NCBI RefSeq assembly: GCF_007993865.1
Contig: NZ_VIUH01000005.1
Coordinates: 72,695 to 136,694, forward strand
From: Pseudomonas sp. SJZ079
Lineage (GTDB): Bacteria; Pseudomonadota; Gammaproteobacteria; Pseudomonadales; Pseudomonadaceae
Direction of reading: 5' to 3'
DNA length: 64,000 nucleotides
In this document: positions 53,047-62,889 of the stretch, piece by piece
How positions within the stretch are numbered: the first letter of the stretch is position 1
Layout of the letters: every line of letters begins with the position of its first letter
Notes under the pieces: model-generated
Seen by the model: only the letters and a program-made list of their open reading frames with translations
Databases searched by the model: none
Told to the model about the DNA's origin: nothing
Made by a program: the position numbers and the translations under genes

Positions 53047-53273
53047 CTTGGTTAATCGTATTTTTCACCATGTTGCTGGTGGTGTCGTTGATGGCGGTTG
53101 GCGTGATCATGGGGCGTAAACCGATTGCCGGTTCCTGTGGTGGCATCGCCAATCTGGGCATTGAAAAGGAATGCTCGATCTGTGGCGGTAGCCGCGAGAA
53201 GTGCGAGGAGGTCAATAGTGAGTCGGCCTCATCGAGCACCGAGACGCTGGCTTACGACGCGACCAAGCGCTAG
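53043..53273 (+). CDS. nqrM: NQR maturation factor NqrM
   Basis: 76 residues, one membrane helix (4-23), then Cys32, Cys44, Cys47 and Cys54. NqrM (DUF539) delivers iron for the NqrD/E site. Start overlaps the apbE stop (ATGA). Last gene of the operon, giving eight genes from nqrA. Confidence 0.93.
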   Translation: MTWLIVFFTMLLVVSLMAVGVIMGRKPIAGSCGGIANLGIEKECSICGGSREKCEEVNSESASSSTETLAYDATKR

Positions 53274-53402
53274 GCGCCACCCGCGAGCTAGGACGGGGTA
53301 GGCTGCAACAGCAGAGGTATCGATAGCCAGACTGCGTAACTGCAGTGCTGGCCCTGCCGAGGGTGCGCAATAAGCACGCCGGCGTGATCTGAAGGAGTAA
53401 AC

Positions 53403-54797
53403 ATGGCGGTCTACAACTACGACGTAGTGGTGCTGGGCTCTGGCCCCGCGGGTGAGGGGGCGGCGATGAATGCGGCCAAGGCCGGGCGCAAGGTGGCCGT
53501 GGTCGATAGCCGTCGTGAAGTCGGCGGCAACTGCACCCACCTGGGTACCATTCCGTCCAAGGCGCTGCGCCATTCGGTGCGGCAGATCATGCAGTTCAAC
53601 ACCAACCCGATGTTCCGCCAGATTGGCGAGCCGCGTTGGTTCTCCTTTCCCGATGTATTGAAAAGCGCCGAGCGGGTCATCGACAAGCAAGTGTCGTCCC
53701 GCACCGGCTACTACGCGCGTAATCGGATTGACCTGTTCTTCGGTACTGGCAGTTTTGCCGATGAGCAAACCGTCGAAGTGGTCTGTCCGAACGGCGTGGT
53801 GGAAAAGCTGGTCGCCAAGCAGATCGTCATCGCCACCGGCTCACGCCCGTACCGCCCTGCGGATGTCGACTTCCGCCACCCGCGGGTTTACGAAAGCGAC
53901 ACCATTCTGACCCTCAGTCACACGCCGCGCCGGTTGATCATTTATGGCGCCGGGGTCATCGGTTGCGAGTATGCGTCGATTTTCAGCGGTCTCGGGGTGC
54001 TGGTCGACCTGATCGACAACCGTGACCAGCTTTTGAGCTTCCTCGATGCAGAAATCTCCGATGCGCTCAGTTATCACCTGCGCAATAACAACGTTTTGAT
54101 TCGTCATAACGAGGAATACGAGAGCATCGAAGGCCTGGATAACGGGGTGATTCTGCACCTGAAATCGGGCAAGAAGATCAAGGCAGATGCCTTGCTCTGG
54201 TGCAACGGGCGTACCGGCAACACCGACAAGTTGGGTCTGGAAAACATCGGCATTCAGGTCAATGGCCGGGGTCAGGTCGAAGTCGACCAGAACTATCGCA
54301 CCGACGTTTCGAACATCTTCGCCGCCGGCGATGTGATCGGCTGGCCGAGCCTGGCCAGTGCAGCCTATGACCAGGGGCGTTCCGCGGCGGGTAACATCGT
54401 CGAGAACGACAGCTGGCGCTTCGTCGATGACGTGCCGACCGGGATCTACACCATTCCGGAGATCAGCTCGATCGGCAAGAACGAGCGTGAGCTGACCCAG
54501 GCGAAGATTCCTTATGAAGTGGGCAAGGCATTCTTCAAGAGCATGGCGCGCGCGCAGATTTCCCATGAGCCGGTGGGCATGCTGAAAATTCTGTTCCACC
54601 GCGAAACGCTGGAGGTTCTGGGGGTGCACTGCTTTGGCTACCAGGCCTCGGAGATTGTGCATATCGGTCAGGCGATCATGAACCAGAAGGGCGAGGCGAA
54701 TAGCATCAAGTATTTCGTCAACACCACCTTCAACTACCCAACCATGGCGGAAGCCTATCGGGTGGCGGCGTTCGACGGCCTCAATCGGCTTTTTTGA
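53403..54797 (+). CDS. sthA: Soluble pyridine nucleotide transhydrogenase SthA
   Basis: 464 residues, flavoprotein disulfide reductase fold: FAD loop [11 protein letters not shown] and the replaced redox site [15 protein letters not shown], where Cys44 is kept but the second Cys is Thr49, typical of SthA. Interconverts NADPH and NADH. ATG after GGAG. Followed by a strong terminator. Confidence 0.96.
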   Translation: MAVYNYDVVVLGSGPAGEGAAMNAAKAGRKVAVVDSRREVGGNCTHLGTIPSKALRHSVRQIMQFNTNPMFRQIGEPRWFSFPDVLKSAERVIDKQVSSRTGYYARNRIDLFFGTGSFADEQTVEVVCPNGVVEKLVAKQIVIATGSRPYRPADVDFRHPRVYESDTILTLSHTPRRLIIYGAGVIGCEYASIFSGLGVLVDLIDNRDQLLSFLDAEISDALSYHLRNNNVLIRHNEEYESIEGLDNGVILHLKSGKKIKADALLWCNGRTGNTDKLGLENIGIQVNGRGQVEVDQNYRTDVSNIFAAGDVIGWPSLASAAYDQGRSAAGNIVENDSWRFVDDVPTGIYTIPEISSIGKNERELTQAKIPYEVGKAFFKSMARAQISHEPVGMLKILFHRETLEVLGVHCFGYQASEIVHIGQAIMNQKGEANSIKYFVNTTFNYPTMAEAYRVAAFDGLNRLF

Positions 54798-54902
54798 GCG
54801 GCTCCGACCGGTGGCCTGAGCCGGTCGGGGAGGACCCCTTCAGCGACTCCCGGGCGTGGCGCTGGCCAAATCGGGAGAGTTTCTGACCAGGCTGCACATA
54901 AC

Positions 54903-54930
54903 AAAACCGGTCCTGGTGACCGGTTTTTTT
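54903..54930. terminator. Terminator between sthA and glpQ
   Basis: 10-bp stem AAAACCGGTC / GACCGGTTTT, 5-base loop, T7 run on the + strand and A run on the minus side, so it may serve both convergent genes. Confidence 0.9.
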
Positions 54931-54957
54931 GTAGGCGGTTGGTTTCGATGCATTGAC

Positions 54958-55677
54958 TCAGCGTGCCAGGGTCGCTGCCGCCAGGCCTGGGAAGTCGGTA
55001 ATCAGGCTGTCAACGCCGAAATCCGCGAGTCGTTGCATCAGCGCCGGCTCGTTGACTGTCCAGACCGAGACATGCAGTCCGGATTTCTGTGCTTTGAGCA
55101 AGCGCTCCGGGGTGCACAGCGTCCAGTTCAGCGCGAGCAATTGGCATTCATAATGGCGGGCAACTTTCAGGGGGTCGAGCCAGGCATATTCCGCAACCAG
55201 CCCGCGCGACAGTTGTGGCGTCAGCTGCTTGAGTGCAGTCAGCACTGCTCGCGAGCTAGAGGTGACGGTGACCTTGTCAGTCAAGCCGTAGCGTTCGCTC
55301 AGCTCGGCAATCGCCGTGACGGTGCGTGCCGCGCGGACTTTCGAGGCGCTTTTGACTTCCAGCTGCCAATGCTCGAAATCGCAGGTTTCGAAGAGTTCTG
55401 CCAGGCGCGGGATGGGGCAGGGCTGCACCCAGTTCGGACCGCTCTTACGCGCGTCATAAGTGACCAGTTCGGCGGCGTCGTGCTCGACCACCTTGCCGCG
55501 GTGGCCGGTGGTGCGTTTCAGCGTCGGATCGTGAATCACCATCAACTCGCTGTCGCGCGACAGGTGCAGGTCCAGCTCGCAACGACGCACGCCGTGCTCC
55601 AGGCATTTCTGGAAGCTGGCCAGGGTATTTTCCGGTGCTTCGCCTTTGGCCCCGCGATGGCCATAGATCAGGGTCAT
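54958..55677 (-). CDS. glpQ: Glycerophosphodiester phosphodiesterase, cytosolic type
   Basis: 239 residues, no signal peptide, so the cytosolic UgpQ type. YGHRGAKGEAPENTL with the catalytic His and Glu, then LDLHLSRDSELMVIHDPTLKRTTG, GDPD consensus. Hydrolyses glycerophosphodiesters to G3P and alcohol. Start overlaps the upstream gene's stop (ATGA). Confidence 0.93.
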   Translation of the reverse strand: MTLIYGHRGAKGEAPENTLASFQKCLEHGVRRCELDLHLSRDSELMVIHDPTLKRTTGHRGKVVEHDAAELVTYDARKSGPNWVQPCPIPRLAELFETCDFEHWQLEVKSASKVRAARTVTAIAELSERYGLTDKVTVTSSSRAVLTALKQLTPQLSRGLVAEYAWLDPLKVARHYECQLLALNWTLCTPERLLKAQKSGLHVSVWTVNEPALMQRLADFGVDSLITDFPGLAAATLAR

Positions 55678-55979
55678 GGTTGTTCCTTCACCGGCATGGC
55701 AGTACGCGGCTGATGGTGGCGCACACTGTCGATTACATGGTCGTACTCGAAGTACACGCTGAACTCGCGGTAATCCCAGCGGGTGATGGGCGGCTGGCCG
55801 ATCGTCGGGTGTTCTTCGTCGGCCAGACCGAAGCGTTCCAGCACCGCGCGGCGTGATTCGCCACGCTGGGGTAACTGGAGGGACGCGGCACCTTGCTCGC
55901 CGAGGGGGATTTGCAACGACTCTGCGCTAGCGGTCAGCGGTAGCCATAAGAGCATGAACAGGGCAGGCAGACGTGGCAT
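55674..55979 (-). CDS. Small periplasmic protein, unknown function
   Basis: 101 residues: signal peptide (about 1-19, LLWLPLTASAES), then QIPLGEQGAASLQLPQRGESRRAVLERFG, followed by GQPPITRWDYREFSVYFEYDHVIDSVRHH. No metal or catalytic motif. Several pseudomonads carry it between the PilZ gene and glpQ, I believe. Start at MPRLPALF; an ATG four codons earlier has no better signal. Confidence 0.75.
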   Translation of the reverse strand: MPRLPALFMLLWLPLTASAESLQIPLGEQGAASLQLPQRGESRRAVLERFGLADEEHPTIGQPPITRWDYREFSVYFEYDHVIDSVRHHQPRTAMPVKEQP

Positions 55980-55987
55980 ATGGGCTC

Positions 55988-56572
55988 TCATCCAGAGGGG
56001 TAGGGGTGTTCGCGGGCCTGGCGGCGTTCCAGTGCCTGCTTTTGTAGGATATGTCGGGCCAGTAACTGGCGCTGTGCGTCGGTCAACGCTTCGAACTCTG
56101 TACCAATTTCGAATTGTTCGTCGGCGAGGGGGCGGCAATGGATTACCTTGGCCCTTAGCAACAGCCCCAGCGCCTGTGGCATCAGAACGATCTTGATCGC
56201 CAGGTGGCTGTCGACGGCGATGCTGTGTGGGCTGTTGAAGCTGACGCCGCCTTCGGACAGCGTGACCTGCTTGGGTGAGCCAATATCACGCATCAGGCTC
56301 AGCGCCACGGCTTGGCCGAGCAGGTCGATACGTTTATTGACGACTTTCAGGTAGTTGGCCAGGGTGCGATCGCGTTCGCTGATATGCCGCAGCAAATGCT
56401 GCGACTCGAAGTCCATCAGGTGCAGCTCGCTGAGCAGGTTAAACAGCGGAGAACTGTCGTGAAGCTCGTCACTGGCCAGTGCGTCGGCACCGGACAGGGG
56501 GGTGAATTCCAGTGCGATCGTGTCGTCGATACGATAGTATTCGCGGCGATCATCTTCATCTTGAGTCGGCAT
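55988..56572 (-). CDS. PilZ-domain protein, atypical (tPilZ-like)
   Basis: 194 residues. The RxxxR motif is present as RREYYR (9-14), but the second motif, normally (D/N)xSxxG, reads TLSEGG (104-109), and about 90 residues, mostly helical, separate the two. That is the layout of tetrameric tPilZ proteins of Xanthomonas rather than classical PilZ. c-di-GMP binding is possible but not shown. Starts the PilZ, small periplasmic and glpQ run. Confidence 0.82.
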   Translation of the reverse strand: MPTQDEDDRREYYRIDDTIALEFTPLSGADALASDELHDSSPLFNLLSELHLMDFESQHLLRHISERDRTLANYLKVVNKRIDLLGQAVALSLMRDIGSPKQVTLSEGGVSFNSPHSIAVDSHLAIKIVLMPQALGLLLRAKVIHCRPLADEQFEIGTEFEALTDAQRQLLARHILQKQALERRQAREHPYPSG

Positions 56573-56667
56573 GGCGAACCCATGGCAGCAGTGGTGGTCT
56601 GAGTGTAAAGCTGCTTGCCTAGCCCCGCCACAAGGACGTTCCTCTTTCCCGCGAATCAGCCTCCGCC

Positions 56668-57918
56668 ATGTTCAAACCCTTGTTCGTATTTATTGGTACG
56701 CGCTACACGCGCGCCAAACGCCGCAACCATTTCGTCTCCTTCATTTCCCTGACCTCGATGATCGGTCTGGCACTCGGTGTGCTGGTGATGATCGTGGTGC
56801 TGTCGGTGATGAACGGCTTCGATCATGAGATGCGTACCCGTGTGCTCGGCATGGTGCCGCATGCCACAGTAGAAAGCGCTACGCCGGTTGCTGACTGGCG
56901 CAAGCTGGCCGATACCGCCCTGCAGCATCCGCAGGTGTTGGCGGTGGCACCGTTCAGCCAGATGCAGGGCCTGCTCACGCATGAGGGCAAGGTGCAGAAG
57001 GTGCTGATCAATGCGATCGATCCGCAGGAAGAGGCGAAGGTCTCGATCATTGGCGATTTCTTCCAGCAAGGGCGCCTGCAAGACCTCGAGCCGGGTGGGT
57101 TCGGCATGGTGATCGGCGATAAGGCCGCCGCCAAGCTGGGGGTTGGTCTCGGCGACAAGCTCACCTTCGTCGCCCCGGAAGTGACGGTGACGCCCGCCGG
57201 GATGTTCCCCAGGCTCAAGCGCTTCACCGTGGTCGGCATCTTTCATGTTGGCGCAGGCGAGATCGACGGCTACCTGGCCTTGACCCATGTGCAAGACCTG
57301 GCCCGCCTGCAGCGCTGGCAGGCCGAGCAAGTGCAGGGGATACGGCTGAAATTCGCCGACCTCTTCCAAGCACCCAGAACCGCCTGGGAGTTAGCGAAAA
57401 GCCTCGGCGATGGCGATTTTTATGCGCGTGACTGGACGCGCACCCACGGCAACCTGTATCAGGCGATTCGCATGGAGAAGGCCATCATCGGTCTGCTCCT
57501 GTTGCTGATCGTTGCAGTGGCCGCCTTCAACATCATCTCGACCCTGGTCATGGTGGTTACCGACAAGAAAGGCGACATCGCCATTTTGCGCACCCTGGGT
57601 GCGACGCCGGGGCAGATCATGGCGATCTTCATGGTCCAGGGCACCGTGATCGGGGTGTTCGGCACGGCGCTCGGCGCGCTCCTGGGGATCGGCGCGGCGC
57701 TTAATGTCAGCGCCGGTATCGCCGCCCTGGAGCGAGCGCTGGGCATGAAATTTCTCAACGCCGATGTGTATTTCATCGATTACCTGCCTTCCCAGCTGTT
57801 GCTGGAGGATGTGCTGCTGGTGTGCGGCGCGGCCTTGGTTCTAAGTTTTCTCGCGACCCTTTATCCGGCTTGGCGTGCGGCGCGCACTCAGCCTGCGGAG
57901 GCACTGCGTTATGAATAA
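56668..57918 (+). CDS. lolC: Lipoprotein-releasing system permease LolC-like
   Basis: 416 residues, four membrane helices: one at about 25-50 ([23 protein letters not shown]), then a large periplasmic domain and three C-terminal helices ending [10 protein letters not shown]. Forms LolCDE with LolD and LolE to extract lipoproteins to LolA. 59 percent or so of residues look identical by eye to LolE at 58624, evidence of paralogy. Confidence 0.94.
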   Translation: MFKPLFVFIGTRYTRAKRRNHFVSFISLTSMIGLALGVLVMIVVLSVMNGFDHEMRTRVLGMVPHATVESATPVADWRKLADTALQHPQVLAVAPFSQMQGLLTHEGKVQKVLINAIDPQEEAKVSIIGDFFQQGRLQDLEPGGFGMVIGDKAAAKLGVGLGDKLTFVAPEVTVTPAGMFPRLKRFTVVGIFHVGAGEIDGYLALTHVQDLARLQRWQAEQVQGIRLKFADLFQAPRTAWELAKSLGDGDFYARDWTRTHGNLYQAIRMEKAIIGLLLLLIVAVAAFNIISTLVMVVTDKKGDIAILRTLGATPGQIMAIFMVQGTVIGVFGTALGALLGIGAALNVSAGIAALERALGMKFLNADVYFIDYLPSQLLLEDVLLVCGAALVLSFLATLYPAWRAARTQPAEALRYE

Positions 57919-58624
57919 TCAAGTTATGGGTGACCTAGTGAAGCAGGATCAGGCCGTTCTGAGTTGTCGCAACCTCGGCAAGTGCTATGAAGAAGGCCCG
58001 CAATCGGTGGTGGTGCTGGATGGCTTGACGCTTGAACTGCACCCTGGCGAGCGGATCGCGATTGTCGGCAGTTCGGGCTCAGGCAAGAGCACCTTGCTGA
58101 ACATGCTCGGCGGCCTGGATACGCCCACTACGGGCAGCGTCTGGCTGGCCGGTGAAGAGCTGTCGGCGCTGAATGAAAAGCAACGCGGTTTGCTGCGCAA
58201 TCGGGCCCTGGGCTTCGTTTACCAGTTTCATCACCTGTTGCCGGAGTTCAGCGCCTTGGAGAACGTCTGCATGCCCTTGCTGATCGGCCGTACGGCGATT
58301 GCCGAGGCGCGCCAGCGGGCCACGCAGTTGCTCGAGCGCGTCGGTCTTGGCCATCGCCTGGCGCACAAGCCGGCGGAGCTGTCCGGCGGCGAGCGCCAGC
58401 GTGTCGCGATTGCCCGGGCGCTGGTCAATCGACCCGGCTTGGTAATGTTGGATGAACCAACCGGCAACCTCGATCACCACACCGCACAGGGCATTCAGGA
58501 CTTGATGAAGGAGCTGAGCAGTTCGTCGCAGACCGCCTTTCTGGTGGTCACCCACGACATGCAACTGGCCCAGCAGATGGACCGGGTGTTGCGCCTGGAA
58601 GATGGCAAGTTGGTGGCCGCCTGA
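57911..58624 (+). CDS. lolD: Lipoprotein-releasing ATPase LolD
   Basis: 237 residues. Walker [10 protein letters not shown] (53-61), [16 protein letters not shown] signature, [11 protein letters not shown]alker B. Overlaps lolC by eight bases; GGAGG lies upstream. Powers LolCE with ATP. Confidence 0.97.
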   Translation: MNNQVMGDLVKQDQAVLSCRNLGKCYEEGPQSVVVLDGLTLELHPGERIAIVGSSGSGKSTLLNMLGGLDTPTTGSVWLAGEELSALNEKQRGLLRNRALGFVYQFHHLLPEFSALENVCMPLLIGRTAIAEARQRATQLLERVGLGHRLAHKPAELSGGERQRVAIARALVNRPGLVMLDEPTGNLDHHTAQGIQDLMKELSSSSQTAFLVVTHDMQLAQQMDRVLRLEDGKLVAA

Positions 58625-59868
58625 TGTTCCGCCCTCTGAGTATCTTTATCGGTACCCGCTATACCCGGGCGAAACGGCGTAATCATTTCATCTCCTTTAT
58701 TTCGCTGACCTCGATGATCGGCCTCGCCTTGGGCGTCTTGGCGATGATCGTGGTGCTGTCGGTGATGAATGGCTTTCAGAAGGAAATGAGCGCGCGGATC
58801 CTCGGCATGGTGCCGCATGCCAGTATCGCCGGCGTGCAACCGCTGGATGATTGGTCGGCGGTGGCGGCTGCCGCCAGGAAAAACCCGCAAGTGCTGGCTG
58901 CGGTGCCGTTTGCCGAGCTGGAGGGCATGCTCTCCTACCGGGGTGCGATGCAGCCGATTCAGCTGCACGGCATCGATCCCGAGTTGGAGCCGAAGGTCTC
59001 GATTATTGGCGATCACATGGTGCAGGGGCGCCTGGCGGACCTGCAGGCGGGTGAGTTCGGCGTGGTGATTGGCGAGATCACCGCGCGACGCTTTCAACTG
59101 AAAGTAGGCGACAAGCTGGCCTTGATCGTGCCGGAAGTCAGCTCGGTGCCCGGCGGCATCACCCCGCGCATGCAGCGGATCAATGTGGTCGGGATTTTCA
59201 AGGTCGGTGCCGAGCTGGACAGTTCGCTGGCGTTGATCAATGTCGCCGATGCCGCGCAGATTCAACGCATGCAGCCGGGGCAGGTGCAGGGCGTACGCCT
59301 GAAGTTGCAAGACCTTTACCAGGCGCCGCAGGTGTCGGCCGCCGTGGTCGCGGAGCTGGGCGCAGGCTACCGCGCCAGTGACTGGACCTTGAGCCAGGGC
59401 AGTCTGTTCAGTGCGATGAAGATGGAAAAGACCATGATCGGCCTGTTGCTGTTGTTGATCGTGGCGGTGGCGGCATTCAACATCATTGCCACCTTGATCA
59501 TGGTGGTGGCCGATAAAGGCGCCGATATCGCCATTCTGCGCACCCTGGGTGCGACGCCCCGGCAGATCATGGGAGTTTTCATGGTTCAGGGCACGGTGAT
59601 AGGCGTGATCGGTACGCTGATCGGTGGCGTGCTGGGTGTACTGGCGGCATTGAATGTCAGTCAGCTGGTCGGTTGGCTGGAGCGCTCGATCGGCCAGCAG
59701 GTGCTCAGCTCTGATGTGTACTTCATCAACAACTTGCCATCGGACTTGCAGGTCCCGGATGTGCTGCTGATCTGCACGGCGGCCCTGGTCTTGAGCTTTC
59801 TCGCCACGCTGTACCCTTCCTGGCGTGCATCGCGCATCCAGCCCGCCGAGGCCTTGCGCTACGAGTGA
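58624..59868 (+). CDS. lolE: Lipoprotein-releasing system permease LolE-like
   Basis: 414 residues, same four-helix fold as LolC ([20 protein letters not shown] at the start, QPAEALRYE at the end). Start overlaps the lolD stop by one base (TGATG). LolC and LolE assignments between the two copies follow gene order. Followed by a strong terminator. Confidence 0.95.
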   Translation: MFRPLSIFIGTRYTRAKRRNHFISFISLTSMIGLALGVLAMIVVLSVMNGFQKEMSARILGMVPHASIAGVQPLDDWSAVAAAARKNPQVLAAVPFAELEGMLSYRGAMQPIQLHGIDPELEPKVSIIGDHMVQGRLADLQAGEFGVVIGEITARRFQLKVGDKLALIVPEVSSVPGGITPRMQRINVVGIFKVGAELDSSLALINVADAAQIQRMQPGQVQGVRLKLQDLYQAPQVSAAVVAELGAGYRASDWTLSQGSLFSAMKMEKTMIGLLLLLIVAVAAFNIIATLIMVVADKGADIAILRTLGATPRQIMGVFMVQGTVIGVIGTLIGGVLGVLAALNVSQLVGWLERSIGQQVLSSDVYFINNLPSDLQVPDVLLICTAALVLSFLATLYPSWRASRIQPAEALRYE

Positions 59869-59884
59869 GCTAGTCTCTCTCCAA

Positions 59885-59915
59885 GAAAAAGCCGTTACTC
59901 AGTAACGGCTTTTTC
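59885..59915. terminator. Bidirectional terminator, lolE / DUF2062
   Basis: Stem GAAAAAGCCGTTACT / AGTAACGGCTTTTTC with A and T runs on both sides, 16 bases after lolE and just before the convergent DUF2062 stop. Confidence 0.93.
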
Positions 59916-59918
59916 GTC

Positions 59919-60452
59919 TCAATCCTTGTTGGCGCGATTACGGCGCGCTTCCTGGCGCTTGCGCCAGTTATGCCGCACCCACCAGTGCCAGTAGCTGTTG
60001 GTGGCCAGGTAACCCAGCAGCGCGAAGATCAATCCCAGCACCAATGAACCCAGGTAGAGCGGTTGCCAGTGGCTTTGCATGACTTGGCCGACCCAGCTCA
60101 GGCTGATGTGCTCGGGCATCATTAAGGGGGGGGTGTTGGTCATCCAGGCACCGAACTTGTAGCTGCAATAAAACACCGGCGGCATGGTGACCGGATTGGT
60201 CAGCCAGACCAGACCAATGGAAATCGGTAAATTGGCGCGCGCGGGAATGGCCATGGCGGCGGCGGCGAGCATCTGCAGGGGCATGGGAATCATCGCCCAG
60301 AACAGGCCGATGGCCATGGCGCGAGAGACGGAGTGGCGATTGAGGTGCCAGAGATTGGGGTCGTGGATTAGAGTGCCAAGAAACCGCAGGGACTTGCTGT
60401 CCTTGATGCGATTCGGGTTGGGCATGTAGCGCTTGAATAAGCGACGCGGCAT
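59919..60452 (-). CDS. DUF2062 membrane protein
   Basis: 177 residues: basic N-terminus (MPRRLFKRYMPNPNRIKDSK), then the DUF2062 core (SVSRAMAIGLFWAMIPMPLQMLAAAAMA, NPVTMPPVFY) and two membrane spans, ending RKRQEARRNRANKD. Function unknown. The coding sequence contains a C8 run (60126-60133 on the + strand as G8) in NTPPLMM. ATG at 60452. Confidence 0.9.
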   Translation of the reverse strand: MPRRLFKRYMPNPNRIKDSKSLRFLGTLIHDPNLWHLNRHSVSRAMAIGLFWAMIPMPLQMLAAAAMAIPARANLPISIGLVWLTNPVTMPPVFYCSYKFGAWMTNTPPLMMPEHISLSWVGQVMQSHWQPLYLGSLVLGLIFALLGYLATNSYWHWWVRHNWRKRQEARRNRANKD

Positions 60453-60591
60453 GGGGGCTCTCTGGCAGGCTAACAGCGTCAATATTATGCACAGATTCAT
60501 GGCGGTCTGCTTTCACACTTTGTGACAGCAGATAAGCGAATGCAGACCGTTGGCCGTATCGGCGGGGTGCAAGCACAAGGAGTGTGTGGCG

Positions 60592-62817
60592 ATGCGCATA
60601 GGGATGTTGGCGCTGGTGGCCGGTATGTTACTGCTGCGATTTTTACCGACGCTGCCGCCAGTCTGGTTGTTATACCTGCTGCCGATAATCGGTCTGCTGT
60701 TGTTGCCCTTTCGCAGTTATCCGCTGGCTTTTTTTCTCTTTGGCTTCAGTTGGGCGTGCGTCAGCGCGCAATGGGCGTTGGATGATCGCCTGGATCCGCA
60801 GCTGGATGGTCGCACCCTGTGGTTGCAGGGGCGGGTGTCCGGCTTGCCGGAAGTGAGCGATGGCGTTGTGCGTTTTCAATTGCAGCAGGTCACCTCGCGT
60901 CGGGCCAAGCTGCCCGAGCGGTTGCGGTTGGCCTGGTATGGCGGGCCCGAGTTGCGCGCCGGTGAAACCTGGCGGCTGGCGGTACGGCTGAAGCGTCCGC
61001 GCGGCCTGGTCAATCCGCAAGCCTTCGATTACGAGGCCTGGCTACTGGCGCGGCACATTGGCGCCACCGGCACGGTTCAAACGGGTACCCGGTTGGCTGC
61101 CGCGACTGGCCCCGGCGCTTGGCGCGACAGCATGCGCCAACGCATGCTCAATAGTCCGGCGCACGGTCGTGAGGGGGCGCTGGCGGCTTTGGTACTTGGG
61201 GATGGTTCGGGGTTGTCGGTGGCCGATTGGCGGGTGCTGCAAGACACCGGCACGGTGCACTTAATGGTGATTTCCGGTCAGCATATCGCCCTCTTGGCTG
61301 GGCTGCTGTATGGCCTGATTGCGGGCTTGGCCCGCTTGGGGTGGTGGCCGAAAGCGTGGCCTTGGTTGCCTTGTGCCTGCGTGTTGGCTTTTGCCGGCGC
61401 GCTGGGGTACGGGATGCTGGCGGGTTTCGAGGTTCCGGTTCGGCGGGCATGCATGATGGTCGGCCTGGTGCTGCTCTGGCGTTGGCGATTTCGCCACCTG
61501 GGCACCGGTTTGCCGTTGCTGGCAGCGTTGGCTGTGGTCTTGCTGTTGGAACCCTTGGCCGGACTACAGCCGGGTTTCTGGCTGTCCTTCGGGGCGGTGG
61601 CGCTGCTTATGCTGATTTTCGGTGGCCGTCTGGGCGCCTGGACCTGGTGGCAGACGCTGGGGCGGGCGCAATGGGCGATGGCTGTGGGATTGTTGCCGCT
61701 ACTGTTGGCGCTGGGATTACCTGTTAGCGCCAGTGGGCCAGTCGCCAATTTGATTGCGGTGCCCTGGGTTGGCTTGACGGTTGTACCTCTGGCGTTGTTG
61801 GGAACCCTGCTATTGCCGTTGTTTGGTGTGGGTGAGGCACTGTTATGGGTGGCTGGCGGGCTGCTCGATCTGCTGTTCATGCTGTTGGCGCAGATCGCCG
61901 ACTGGTTGCCGGCCTGGCAGCCCAGCGTGTTGCCGCTGTGGTCCTGGTTGTTGTGTGCGCTGGGTGCTGTGCTGCTGTTATTGCCAGCAGGCGTGCCACT
62001 GCGCAGCCTGGGCTGGCTTTTATTGCTTGCGCTGTTTTACACCCCGCAACAACGCCCGGCACTTGGTCAGGCCGAAGTGTGGGTGCTGGATGTCGGGCAG
62101 GGGCTGGCGGTATTGCTGCGTACCCATGGGCATACGCTGTTATATGACGCGGGGCCGCGCTTCGGCGATTTTGATATCGGCGAACGAGTGGTGCTGCCGA
62201 GCTTACGCGGTCTGGATGAGCGCCGACTTGATCTGCTGCTGATCAGTCATGCCGACAATGATCACGCAGGCGGTGCTCGCGCGGTTCAGCGGGGCATGGC
62301 GATCGAGCGAGTGGTCAGTGGTGAGCCTGCCGCGTTACCCGCTGCGCTGCAGGCGCAAGCCTGTGAGGCAGGGCGAAGCTGGCAGTGGGATGGGGTGCGT
62401 TTCAGCACCTGGCGCTGGTCGGAGGCGAGTAATGCGAATCAGGCCTCCTGTGTCTTGCTGATTGAAGCCGCTGGTGAGCGCATGCTGTTGACCGGCGATA
62501 TCGATAGCCGTGCCGAGCGCGCGTTGCTTGAGAGCGGACTGGATGTGCGCGCCGACTGGCTGTTGGCGCCGCATCATGGCAGTCGCAGCTCGTCCTCGCC
62601 GGCATTTGTGCAGGCGGTCGCGCCGCGTGCGGTGCTGATCTCGCGTGGGCAGCACAACAACTTCGGTCATCCGCATCCCACGGTGCTCGCTCGCTATGAG
62701 GGCGTCTCCGCAAAAATCTATGACACGGTTGAGCAGGGTGCGCTGCATGTGCAGTTGGGCGCCTTTGCCGCGGGCCGGGGATTGCGTCAGCACGCGCGAT
62801 TCTGGCGGGAAAAATGA
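60592..62817 (+). CDS. comEC: DNA uptake channel ComEC/Rec2
   Basis: 741 residues: ComEC N-terminal domain (DUF4131), competence domain with many membrane helices (about 180-470), and a C-terminal metallo-beta-lactamase domain with LDVGQGLAVLL and SHADNDHAGGA (metal-binding H-x-D-x-D-H). Carries one DNA strand over the inner membrane during natural transformation. ATG at 60592 after AAGGAG. Confidence 0.95.
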   Translation: MRIGMLALVAGMLLLRFLPTLPPVWLLYLLPIIGLLLLPFRSYPLAFFLFGFSWACVSAQWALDDRLDPQLDGRTLWLQGRVSGLPEVSDGVVRFQLQQVTSRRAKLPERLRLAWYGGPELRAGETWRLAVRLKRPRGLVNPQAFDYEAWLLARHIGATGTVQTGTRLAAATGPGAWRDSMRQRMLNSPAHGREGALAALVLGDGSGLSVADWRVLQDTGTVHLMVISGQHIALLAGLLYGLIAGLARLGWWPKAWPWLPCACVLAFAGALGYGMLAGFEVPVRRACMMVGLVLLWRWRFRHLGTGLPLLAALAVVLLLEPLAGLQPGFWLSFGAVALLMLIFGGRLGAWTWWQTLGRAQWAMAVGLLPLLLALGLPVSASGPVANLIAVPWVGLTVVPLALLGTLLLPLFGVGEALLWVAGGLLDLLFMLLAQIADWLPAWQPSVLPLWSWLLCALGAVLLLLPAGVPLRSLGWLLLLALFYTPQQRPALGQAEVWVLDVGQGLAVLLRTHGHTLLYDAGPRFGDFDIGERVVLPSLRGLDERRLDLLLISHADNDHAGGARAVQRGMAIERVVSGEPAALPAALQAQACEAGRSWQWDGVRFSTWRWSEASNANQASCVLLIEAAGERMLLTGDIDSRAERALLESGLDVRADWLLAPHHGSRSSSSPAFVQAVAPRAVLISRGQHNNFGHPHPTVLARYEGVSAKIYDTVEQGALHVQLGAFAAGRGLRQHARFWREK

Positions 62818-62889
62818 GAACGGCGACGGTCGGCGCTGAGGTGACCCTATGCTAGAGTGGCGCCACTTTTCCAAAGGGGATTTGCCACC

